The notes under the pieces: model-generated | Told to the model about the DNA's origin: nothing | The model's database searches: none | What the model saw: the letters and a program-made list of their open reading frames with translations, nothing else | In this document: positions 1 to 6,481 of the stretch, piece after piece | Numbering within the stretch: position 1 is the stretch's first letter | Layout: each line of letters opens with the position of its first letter | Program-made: the position numbers and the translations under genes | Source of the DNA: Actinomycetes bacterium | Lineage (GTDB): Bacteria; Actinomycetota; Acidimicrobiia; Acidimicrobiales; Bog-793 | Assembly (NCBI GenBank): GCA_021785095.1 | Contig: JAJYGM010000569.1 | Coordinates: 1 to 8,344, forward strand | DNA: 8,344 nt | Direction of reading: 5' to 3'

Positions 1-503
1 TCGACCTCGACCTGACCGACCCCGACGGTCTCGACGAGCACGAGCGGCCATCCCGCGGCATCGAGGATCCGAAACGCATCCGGTACTGCCGCAGCCAACC
101 CGCCGAGATGGCCTCGTGTCGCCATCGAGCGGATGAACACGTTCCGGTCGAGGGCGTGGTCCTGCATCCGCACCCGGTCGCCGAGGATGGCACCACCCGA
201 GAGCGGTGAAGACGGGTCGATGGCCAGCACCGCCACCGGCGCGCCGGTCTGCTTCAGTGCGTGGGCGACGAGGCGCCCAGTCAAGGTCGACTTGCCGGAG
301 CCGGGCGCCCCCGTCAGGCCGACTGAATAGGACGAACCGGACCTCGGGTAGGTGAGGCGGCTCAGGTCGCGCGCCGCACCTCCGCCGCGCTCGACGATCG
401 AGATAAGCCGGGCGAGGGACCGGCGGTCGCCGTCGGCGCCACCGGACGCCTGTCGGAGGAGCTCGGCCGGATCTGCCGGCCGTCTTCGCGCTGGATCGCT
501 CAC
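1..503 (-). CDS. meaB: MeaB/ArgK-family P-loop GTPase, methylmalonyl-CoA mutase chaperone (C-terminus beyond window)
   Basis: The 167 visible N-terminal residues match the MeaB/ArgK G3E-type GTPase family, which loads and protects the B12 cofactor of methylmalonyl-CoA mutase in the cytoplasm. The Walker A loop GAPGSGKS is at residues 65-72. IDPSSPLSGGAILGDRVRM at about 95-113 and FIRSMATRGHLGG at about 123-135 are family signatures. The switch II/G3 region ETVGVGQVE (about 158-166) lies at the window edge. The rest of the GTPase domain and the dimerisation tail are off the window. The GTG start at 503 is chosen because it overlaps the murA stop as GTGA, which suggests translational coupling; the following 40 residues fit the family's helical N-terminal extension. 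No mutase gene is visible, so the client enzyme is inferred from the family. Older databases call such proteins LAO/AO transport ATPases, a misleading name. Confidence 0.9.
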   Translation of the reverse strand, partial: MSDPARRRPADPAELLRQASGGADGDRRSLARLISIVERGGGAARDLSRLTYPRSGSSYSVGLTGAPGSGKSTLTGRLVAHALKQTGAPVAVLAIDPSSPLSGGAILGDRVRMQDHALDRNVFIRSMATRGHLGGLAAAVPDAFRILDAAGWPLVLVETVGVGQVEV

Positions 504-1765
504 GCGTCTCCCCGCCGCACATCCGCACCGAGCGAGGCGAGCCGCCCGCCCAGGTCCTCGTATCCCCGGTCGATGTGCGCCGCGCCTGCGACCTCGGTGA
601 CGCCGTCGGCGACGAGGCCTGCGAGGACGAGAGCCGCACCGGCCCGGATGTCCGGTGAGCGCACCGGTGCGCCGGACAGACGCGGCACTCCGCGCACGAT
701 GGCGTGATGCCCCCGCGTGGTGATGTCGGCACCCATGCGCCGCAGCTCGTCGACGTAGCGGAAGCGCCCCGCGAAGATGTTCTCCGTCACGATGGCGACG
801 CCGTCGGCGATGGCCAACATGGTGACGAGGAACGGCTTGTAATCGGTCGCCACCCCGGGATACGGCAGGGTCGAGATGTCGACCGAGCGAAGCGGATGGG
901 TTGCGCGGGCGACGATGCTGCTGCCGGTGTCGACGGTGTGGACACCGATGAGGGCGAGCTTCTCGAGCAGCATCTCCATGTGGTCGGCTCGGGCGTGGAG
1001 CAGCTCGATCTCGCCGCCGGCCAGCCCGACTGCCGCCAAGTAGGTGGCTGCCTCGACCCTGTCCGGGATGGCGATGTGCGATCCGGGGCGCAGCTCGTCC
1101 ACCCCCTCGATCTCGATGCGGGAGGTGCCGGCGCCCTCGATCCTCGCGCCCATGTTGCGCAACATGTCCGCGAGGTCGGTGACCTCGGGCTCGCGGGCGG
1201 CGTTCTCGATCACGGTCGTGCCCTTGGCGAGCGTGGCCGCCATCATGACGTTGTCTGTGGCCGTGTGGCTCGGGAACTCGAGCACGACACGGGTGCCGGT
1301 GAGGCGGTCGCAGCGACCCTCGACGTAGCCGTGCTCGGTTGTGAACGTCGCGCCGAGCTCCTCGAACGCCCGCAGGTGCATGTCGATCGGCCTGTGCCCG
1401 AAGTCGTCACCGCCGGGCAGCGAGACGCGGGCGTAGCCGTAGCGGGAGAGCAGGGGCCCGAGCACGACGATGGAGGCCCGGATCTTCTCGACCAGCTCGT
1501 AGGGCGCGATCGGCACGACGTCGGTCGGGACGGTGATGCCGAGGCGCCCGGACACGCCGCTACCCGAGTGTCGGCAGTCGACCCCCATGGCCGCGAGCAG
1601 GTCTCGGACGATCGCCACGTCGGTGATCGCGGGCACGTTGCCGATCAGGTGATCGCCCGGCGCCAGCAGCGTCGCAGCCATGCACTTGAGGACGGAATTC
1701 TTCGCTCCGTAGATCTCGATCCGGCCGAACAGCGGCCCAGAAGGCCCCACGAAGAAACGCTCCAT
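500..1765 (-). CDS. murA: UDP-N-acetylglucosamine 1-carboxyvinyltransferase, Cys-to-Asp type
   Basis: This enzyme transfers enolpyruvate from PEP to UDP-GlcNAc, the first committed step of peptidoglycan synthesis in the cytoplasm. The 421-residue length is normal (E. coli MurA has 419). K22-N23 in YGAKN, R96 in KIRAS, R125 in GHRP, D308 in VATD and R374 in DIRAG line up with the known active-site residues. The loop normally reading PGGC reads PGGD (D120), so the fosfomycin-target Cys is Asp, as in mycobacteria. The usual SVGAT substrate loop reads SHTAT (166-170), which is atypical. The ATG at 1765 is chosen because the protein then begins directly at the conserved N-terminal strand. The open frame extends far upstream into glpX but shows no MurA-like residues there. 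No Shine-Dalgarno sits at normal distance; a -10-like TATCGT 7 nt upstream suggests a leaderless message. meaB follows by overlap. Confidence 0.93.
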   Translation of the reverse strand: MERFFVGPSGPLFGRIEIYGAKNSVLKCMAATLLAPGDHLIGNVPAITDVAIVRDLLAAMGVDCRHSGSGVSGRLGITVPTDVVPIAPYELVEKIRASIVVLGPLLSRYGYARVSLPGGDDFGHRPIDMHLRAFEELGATFTTEHGYVEGRCDRLTGTRVVLEFPSHTATDNVMMAATLAKGTTVIENAAREPEVTDLADMLRNMGARIEGAGTSRIEIEGVDELRPGSHIAIPDRVEAATYLAAVGLAGGEIELLHARADHMEMLLEKLALIGVHTVDTGSSIVARATHPLRSVDISTLPYPGVATDYKPFLVTMLAIADGVAIVTENIFAGRFRYVDELRRMGADITTRGHHAIVRGVPRLSGAPVRSPDIRAGAALVLAGLVADGVTEVAGAAHIDRGYEDLGGRLASLGADVRRGDA

Positions 1766-1772
1766 CCGGGCG

Positions 1773-1778
1773 ACGATA
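1773..1778 (-). promoter_or_regulatory. Candidate -10 box of a leaderless murA promoter
   Basis: Read on the minus strand, TATCGT (TANNNT type) ends 7 nt before the murA ATG. This spacing places the transcription start at or next to the A of the start codon. No convincing -35 is seen. The nearest G-rich run is too far from the ATG for a usual ribosome binding site. Inferred from sequence only. Confidence 0.45.
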
Positions 1779-1791
1779 GCCCCCCGCCCAC

Positions 1792-1797
1792 TAACGT
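1792..1797 (+). promoter_or_regulatory. Candidate -10 box of a leaderless glpX promoter
   Basis: TAACGT (TANNNT type) ends 8 nt before the glpX GTG codon, and no Shine-Dalgarno precedes that GTG. The box lies upstream of the murA -10 in the same 40-bp gap, so the two promoters would overlap and could compete. No clear -35 is visible. Confidence 0.45.
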
Positions 1798-1805
1798 TCG
1801 CCTGC

Positions 1806-2801
1806 GTGACAGAGCAACGACAAGCCCCTGACCGCAACCTGGCCATGGAGCTCGTCAGGGTCACCGAGGCGGCCGCTCTCGCCGCCGGCCGCTGGCTGGG
1901 CCGCGGCGACAAAGCCGGCGCGGATGCCGCCGCCGTCGACGCGATGCGCGTCGTGCTGCACAGCGTGCCCATGGACGGCATCGTGGTCATCGGCGAGGGC
2001 GAGAAGGACGACGCGCCGATGCTCTTCAACGGGGAGCGCATCGGCGACGGCAGCGAACCGCAGACGGACATCGCCGTCGACCCGATCGACGGCACGACCC
2101 TCACCGCCCTCGGCCGGGCGGGAGCCCTGTCGGTCATCGCCGTCTCCGAGCGGGGCACCATGTTCGATCCCGGCCCGTGCGTCTACATGGAGAAGCTCGC
2201 CGTCGGTCCCGACGCCGCCGGCTCCATCGACGTCCGCAAGAGCGCGAAGGAGAACCTCCAAGCGGTCGCCGACGCGAAGCACTCCGTCGTGCGCGACCTC
2301 ACCGTCGTGATCCTGGATCGTCCCCGGCACGAGGGGCTGATCCACGAGGTGCGAGAGACGGGAGCGCGCGTCCAGCTCATCACGGACGGCGATGTGGCCG
2401 GCGCGATCGCCACGAGCTGGCCCGAGTCCGGCGTCGACGTGTTGATCGGGACGGGGGGAACGCCAGAGGGCGTGCTGGCGGCTGCCGCGCTCAAGTGCAT
2501 GGGGGGCGAGATGCAGTGCCGCCTCTGGCCCCGCAGCGCCGAGGAGCGTGCTGCAGCCGAGGCGGCGGGCTACGACATCGACCTCGTGCTCACGACCGAC
2601 GACCTGGTGCAGGGCGACAACTGCTTTTTCGCGGCGACCGGGATCAGCGGTGGGGAGCTGCTCAGGGGGGTGCGGTACGACAGTCGCGGTGCGACGACGC
2701 AGTCGCTCGTGATGCGGTCGAAGTCGGGAACCGTCCGTCTGGTCGAGGCTCGCCACAAGCTGCACAAGTTGCGGACGTACTCCGCTGTCGAATTCGGCTG
2801 A
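1806..2801 (+). CDS. glpX: Class II fructose-1,6-bisphosphatase
   Basis: This is a GlpX-type fructose 1,6-bisphosphatase, which hydrolyses fructose 1,6-bisphosphate to fructose 6-phosphate in gluconeogenesis. In many actinobacteria it is the only enzyme for this step. The 331-residue length fits the family. The metal and phosphate site motifs are intact: IGEGE at 62-66, DPIDGTT at 92-98 (related to the Li+-sensitive phosphatase motif), and GTGGTPEG at 215-222, whose Glu221 matches the catalytic-region Glu of E. coli GlpX. The start is the GTG at 1806, which gives a natural N-terminus ([11 protein letters not shown]) before the first conserved helix. It has no ribosome binding site but has a -10-like box 8 nt upstream. 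It diverges from murA and is followed 12 bp later by the hydratase gene, making it the likely first gene of a four-gene operon. No unusual residues were noticed. Confidence 0.95.
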   Translation: MTEQRQAPDRNLAMELVRVTEAAALAAGRWLGRGDKAGADAAAVDAMRVVLHSVPMDGIVVIGEGEKDDAPMLFNGERIGDGSEPQTDIAVDPIDGTTLTALGRAGALSVIAVSERGTMFDPGPCVYMEKLAVGPDAAGSIDVRKSAKENLQAVADAKHSVVRDLTVVILDRPRHEGLIHEVRETGARVQLITDGDVAGAIATSWPESGVDVLIGTGGTPEGVLAAAALKCMGGEMQCRLWPRSAEERAAAEAAGYDIDLVLTTDDLVQGDNCFFAATGISGGELLRGVRYDSRGATTQSLVMRSKSGTVRLVEARHKLHKLRTYSAVEFG

Positions 2802-2805
2802 AAGG
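2800..2805 (+). promoter_or_regulatory. Shine-Dalgarno-like site for the enoyl-CoA hydratase gene
   Basis: GAAAGG overlaps the end of the glpX stop codon and sits 8 nt before the ATG at 2814. It is the only clear ribosome binding site in this operon; the other starts here appear leaderless or coupled by overlap. It fixes the hydratase start. Confidence 0.6.
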
Positions 2806-2813
2806 CAGAGCCG

Positions 2814-3584
2814 ATGGGAGACCTCACGCTCGAGCGCCGGCCGGACGGTGTCGCGGTCCTCCGCATCGACCGTCCGAAGCTCAACCCGCTCTCGACGGGC
2901 CTTCTCGGCGAGCTGGCCGGAGTCGTGCGGGGCCTTCATGAGGACCTGCCGGGAGCGCTCGTCATCTGGGGAGGTGAGCGGTGCCTGTCGGCCGGCGCCG
3001 ACGTCAGCGAATTCGGCGGACCGGAGCGGGGTGCTGAGGTGGGGGCGGCGTTCCACGGTGCGCTCGACGCCCTCGCAGCGCTCCCGCGGGCGACGATCGC
3101 AGTGATCACGGGGTACGCCCTCGGGGGTGGGCTCGAGTTGGCGCTGGCGTGCGACTTTCGTTTCGCATCCGAGGGCGCCCGCATGGGACAACCCGAGGTC
3201 CTGCTCGGCGTGATCCCGGGCGGAGGGGGGACGCAGCGTCTCGCCCGCCTCGTCGGGCCGAGCCGGGCGAAGGACCTCATCCTCACCGGTCGGCAGGTCC
3301 GTGCCGACGAGGCGTCGGCGATCGGTCTCGTGGACCGCGTCTGCGCGGCCGAGACGGTGCTCGACGATGCGATCGCGTACGCGAGCAGCCTCGCGAGCGG
3401 AGCCGTGGTCGCGCAGGGCCTTGCCAAGCGGGCCGTCGACGCGGGCCTCGCAGCCGGTCTGGCAGAGGGGCTGGCCCTCGAGCGCCAGTTGTTCGCCGAG
3501 GTCTTCGCCACCGAGGACGCGGAGACCGGCGTCCGGACGTTCCTCGAGCAAGGCCCCGGGAAGGCCCGGTTCATCGGGCGTTGA
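2814..3584 (+). CDS. Enoyl-CoA hydratase/isomerase (crotonase) family protein
   Basis: This crotonase-fold protein of 256 residues most likely hydrates trans-2-enoyl-CoA to 3-hydroxyacyl-CoA in fatty-acid or branched-chain acyl-CoA breakdown. The first oxyanion-hole segment SAGADVSEF spans 59-67, and the second is YALGGGLELALACDFRFA (101-118). Both catalytic acids expected for a true hydratase are present: Glu108 in GGGLE and Glu128 in GQPEV. The glycine-rich IPGGGGTQRL follows at 134-143. The C-terminus FIGR is the usual family ending. The ATG at 2814 follows a GAAAGG site at good spacing and starts 12 bp after glpX. Substrate chain length cannot be told from sequence, and family members also act as isomerases or dehalogenases, although two Glu residues favour hydration. 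Its place between glpX and treS is odd; a link to acetyl-CoA and methylmalonyl-CoA use is possible but unproven. Confidence 0.9.
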   Translation: MGDLTLERRPDGVAVLRIDRPKLNPLSTGLLGELAGVVRGLHEDLPGALVIWGGERCLSAGADVSEFGGPERGAEVGAAFHGALDALAALPRATIAVITGYALGGGLELALACDFRFASEGARMGQPEVLLGVIPGGGGTQRLARLVGPSRAKDLILTGRQVRADEASAIGLVDRVCAAETVLDDAIAYASSLASGAVVAQGLAKRAVDAGLAAGLAEGLALERQLFAEVFATEDAETGVRTFLEQGPGKARFIGR

Positions 3585-3589
3585 CGAAC

Positions 3590-5248
3590 GTGCCGGCCGT
3601 TGCCGGGGGCGACCCGTGCTGGTACCAGCGGGCGGTGTTCTACGAGCTCGCGCCTCGGAGCTTCTTCGACTCGAATGCCGACGGAGTCGGCGACATCGCG
3701 GGGATACAGGCCAAGCTCGACTACCTCGAGTGGCTGGGCGCGGACTGCCTCTGGCTCCTCCCGTACTACCCGTCACCCTTACGGGACGGTGGATACGACG
3801 TGAGCGACTTCCTCACGGTCGCTTCGGATTGCGGTCGTGTCGAAGACCTCGTGACCCTCGTCGAGGACGCGCACCGGCGCGGCATCCGCATCATCGCCGA
3901 CCTCGTCATGAACCACACGAGCGACCAGCACCCGTGGTTCGCCGAGTCGCGCTCGTCACGCGAGAACGCAAAGGCCGACTGGTACATCTGGGCCGACGAC
4001 GATCAGGGATTCCCCGACGCCCGCGTCATCTTCGTCGATGCCGAACCCTCGAACTGGGCCTTCGACACGGGTAGGGAGCAGTACTACTTCCACCGTTTCT
4101 TCCACCATCAGCCTGACCTCAACTACGCCAACCCCGAGGTCGAACAGGCCATGCTCGGTGTCGTCCTCTACTGGCTCGAGCTCGGGCTCGACGGCTTCCG
4201 CCTCGACGCCGTGCCGTACCTGTCCAAGCGGGAGGGGACCAACTGCGAGAACCTGCCCGAGACGCATGCGGTCCTTCGCCGCCTGCGGGCCGCAGTCGAC
4301 AAGTCCTTTCCGGACAAGGTCCTCCTCGCGGAGGTGAACCAGTGGCCCTCCGACGTCGTCGACTACTTCGGCGACGGGGACGAGTGCCACATGGCGTTCC
4401 ACTTCCCGCTCATGCCTCGCATGTTCATGGCCGTTCGCCGTGAGCAGCGCTTTCCGATCACCGAGATCCTCACGCAGACGCCGCCGCTTCCCGCCGGCTG
4501 CCAATGGGGCATCTTCCTTCGGAACCACGACGAGCTCACGCTCGAGATGGTGACCGACGACGAGCGCGACTACATGTACGGCGAGTACGCGCGAGACCCC
4601 CGCATGCGCCGCAACCTCGGGATCAGGAGGCGGTTCGCCCCGCTCGTCGGGAACGACCGGCGGCTCGCCGAGCTGCTCCACTCGCTGCTCCTGTCGCTGC
4701 CTGGAGCGCCGATCCTCTACTACGGCGACGAGATCCTCATGGGCGACAACGTCTACCTCGGCGACCGCGACGCGGTCCGAACGCCGATGCAGTGGACGCC
4801 GGACCGCAACGGCGGCTTCTCGCATGCGGACTTCGCACAGCTCGTCCTGCCACCGATCATGGACCCGGTCTACGGCTACCAGAGCGTCAACGTGGAGGCG
4901 GGACGGCGAGATGCCTCCTCGTTCCTGCATTGGCTGCGGCGCATGATCCACGTACGGCGTCAGTACCCCGTCTTCGCGACGGGAGCGCTGGAGATGCTGC
5001 CGGCGGACAACCCGTCCGTCGTGGCATTCCTCCGCCTCGAGGTCGGCGAGCCGGCTGTGCTCTGCGTGAGCAACCTCAGCCGGTTCGCACAGCCGGTCCG
5101 GCTGAACCTCCTCGGTTACGAGGACGCCCAGCCCATCGAGCTCCTCGGGAGGATCCCGTTCCCCGAAGTCGGCTACGAGCCGTACCCGGTGATGCTGCCG
5201 CCATACGGCTTCTACTGGTTCGAGCTCCGCGAGGGTCCCGCCGCGTGA
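3590..5248 (+). CDS. treS: Trehalose synthase (maltose alpha-D-glucosyltransferase), GH13
   Basis: TreS reversibly isomerises trehalose and maltose in the cytoplasm. The protein resembles mycobacterial TreS along its whole length (552 residues from this start). The GH13 order is clear: DLVMNH at 104-109, FRLDAV at 203-208 with nucleophile Asp206, LLAEVNQWP at 245-253 with acid/base Glu248, and FLRNHDELTLE at 309-319 with Asp314. TreS-like stretches include EGTNCENLPETHA (215-227), YYGDEI (377-382) and MQWTPDRNGGF (400-410). A beta-rich C-domain ends in PPYGFYWFEL. No maltokinase domain is fused; the partner is the next gene. GTG 3590 is 5 bp after the hydratase stop. A TTG at 3581, overlapping that stop as TTGA, would add three residues and is nearly as likely; neither has a good ribosome binding site. 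Residue 64 is encoded by TTA, unusual at this GC content. Confidence 0.95.
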   Translation: MPAVAGGDPCWYQRAVFYELAPRSFFDSNADGVGDIAGIQAKLDYLEWLGADCLWLLPYYPSPLRDGGYDVSDFLTVASDCGRVEDLVTLVEDAHRRGIRIIADLVMNHTSDQHPWFAESRSSRENAKADWYIWADDDQGFPDARVIFVDAEPSNWAFDTGREQYYFHRFFHHQPDLNYANPEVEQAMLGVVLYWLELGLDGFRLDAVPYLSKREGTNCENLPETHAVLRRLRAAVDKSFPDKVLLAEVNQWPSDVVDYFGDGDECHMAFHFPLMPRMFMAVRREQRFPITEILTQTPPLPAGCQWGIFLRNHDELTLEMVTDDERDYMYGEYARDPRMRRNLGIRRRFAPLVGNDRRLAELLHSLLLSLPGAPILYYGDEILMGDNVYLGDRDAVRTPMQWTPDRNGGFSHADFAQLVLPPIMDPVYGYQSVNVEAGRRDASSFLHWLRRMIHVRRQYPVFATGALEMLPADNPSVVAFLRLEVGEPAVLCVSNLSRFAQPVRLNLLGYEDAQPIELLGRIPFPEVGYEPYPVMLPPYGFYWFELREGPAA

Positions 5249-6474
5249 GCGCGCACGTGGGCAGCGGAACCGGTGGCCTCCCACTTCGTGGCGGCGAGGA
5301 GGAGTTCGCCGACTTGCTGGCGCCGTGGCTCGCCCGGCAGGACTGGGTGCAGGCGGTCCTCGACGTCGTCGACGCCCGCCGCATCCGGGTGAGGCCGGTC
5401 GAGGTCGAGATCGTACGGACCGGGTCGCCGGGCCTCGCGAGCGTCGTCGTCGACGCAGGGCCGGACTTCGAGCGCCGCCTGCACGTGCCGGTCGGGTGGC
5501 GTACCACCGACGATGCGACGGCCACCCTCCGGCGGCCTGCTGCCGTCTTCGGCACCGGCTGCCTCTCGAGCGGCGAGGGCGAGGAGGAGGTGTTGCTCTA
5601 CGAGGCGCTCGCCGACCAGGAGCTGTGCCGCGACCTCTTGAGCGCCGCGAGCGGCGGTCGGGTGCAGGCGGTCCGGGCGAGGGTCGTGGCCTCCCTCGCG
5701 TCGCACGCCGCCCTCATCTATGACGAGCGCCTGTTCATGAAGTGCTACCGCGTGATCGAACCGCGGCCGCGGCCCGAGATCGAGGTGGTCGTGGGTCTCG
5801 ACCGCGTCGGGTTCAACCATCTCCCCGCTCCGGTCGCCCACTGGTCCCGGGGCATCGGCGACCTGGCGCTCGTGCGGGAGTTCATCCCGGGAGCGGTCGA
5901 AGGCAAGGCGCTCGCCCTCACCTCGCTGCGCGACCTGCTCGCCCGCGCTGGAGGCGGTGAGCACGAGCCCGAATTCGAGCAGGTCGGAGTGGCGGGTGGC
6001 GACCTCGGCGACGAGATGCGCCGGCTCGGGGCCACGACGGCCGAGCTCCACCTGGCCCTCGCCGAGGCGTTCGGGACGAGACCGGCACCGGACGGGAGCG
6101 GTGTCACCGAGATCCGCATCCACGGCGACTACCACCTGCGCCGCGTGATGCGGGTCGACGCCGGCTGGCTCATCGCGGGCTTCGGGGACGATCCGCTGAT
6201 CGGGCCGCACGCCGGCGCGGGGAGCCAGGGGGAAGGACGCATGGCGGCCGCCGTCGAGGACGTGGAGGCGCTCTTCGTGTCCCTGCGGCAGGTGGCCGAG
6301 GAGGCAACGGCGATCCAGTCCCCGGCCACGTTGCGAAACGCACGGGTCTTGGCGAGCGGCTGGGTGAAGCACAACGGGCGTGCGTTCCTCCGGGGTTACC
6401 TCGGAGCACGCGGCATCGGGCGTCTCGTGCCGGGTGAGATGGAAGAGATCGAGGCGCGACTGGCAGGCGGGTGA
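5245..6474 (+). CDS. Maltokinase-family protein (Pep2/Mak-like) with degenerate metal site; probable pseudokinase
   Basis: Maltokinases (APH-like kinase fold) phosphorylate maltose to maltose 1-phosphate and form complexes with TreS. Homology is supported by the position after treS, the GTGA overlap, the GEGEEEVLLYEAL region (110-122), FMKCYR with the ATP-site Lys166, LVREFIPGAVEG (209-220), LGATTAELHLALAEAFG (261-277), and IHGDYHL (292-298) with catalytic Asp295. However, the usual HGDLHLGQ reads HGDYHLRR, so the metal-binding Gln is Arg300. The usual DFEGEP reads GFGDDP (312-317), so the metal-binding Asp is Gly312. The N-terminal cap motif RQRWFxGK, common in this family, reads RQDWVQAV (31-38). 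At 409 residues it is shorter than the roughly 440-455 of mycobacterial enzymes. The frame is intact. I infer a catalytically dead or repurposed TreS partner; activity by another metal geometry cannot be excluded. The GTG at 5245 is chosen for the overlap; GTG 5257 is an alternative. Confidence 0.82.
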   Translation: MSAHVGSGTGGLPLRGGEEEFADLLAPWLARQDWVQAVLDVVDARRIRVRPVEVEIVRTGSPGLASVVVDAGPDFERRLHVPVGWRTTDDATATLRRPAAVFGTGCLSSGEGEEEVLLYEALADQELCRDLLSAASGGRVQAVRARVVASLASHAALIYDERLFMKCYRVIEPRPRPEIEVVVGLDRVGFNHLPAPVAHWSRGIGDLALVREFIPGAVEGKALALTSLRDLLARAGGGEHEPEFEQVGVAGGDLGDEMRRLGATTAELHLALAEAFGTRPAPDGSGVTEIRIHGDYHLRRVMRVDAGWLIAGFGDDPLIGPHAGAGSQGEGRMAAAVEDVEALFVSLRQVAEEATAIQSPATLRNARVLASGWVKHNGRAFLRGYLGARGIGRLVPGEMEEIEARLAGG

Positions 6475-6481
6475 GACGTGA

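Noticed and set aside
704..1831. 375-codon plus-strand frame opposite murA
   Set aside because: Low-complexity, Asp/His/Arg/Val-rich translation typical of the antisense frame of a GC-rich gene; murA on the other strand is certain.
1766..2161. N-terminal extension of murA by 132 codons
   Set aside because: It would overlap glpX entirely, has no MurA similarity, and the normal enzyme length starts at 1765.
3149..3589. Upstream open frame joined to treS, suggesting a fusion
   Set aside because: It overlaps the hydratase gene out of frame and its Arg/Gly-rich translation is a shadow; TreS begins at its usual N-terminus near 3590.
1791..3776. Very long open frame on the minus strand (661 codons) opposite glpX and the hydratase gene
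   Set aside because: It is a GC-rich shadow: composition is dominated by Arg, Ala, Asp, His with no recognisable domain, while the plus-strand genes show complete family motifs.
4504..5244. Upstream open frame joined to the maltokinase-like gene, suggesting a TreS-Mak fusion
   Set aside because: The frame is a different one from treS and its translation is Arg/Pro/Ala-rich noise; the two genes are separate with a 4-bp overlap.
3956..5284. 442-codon minus-strand frame opposite treS, and 386-codon frame at 5212-6372 opposite the maltokinase-like gene
   Set aside because: Both mirror strongly supported plus-strand genes and contain no domain-like segments.
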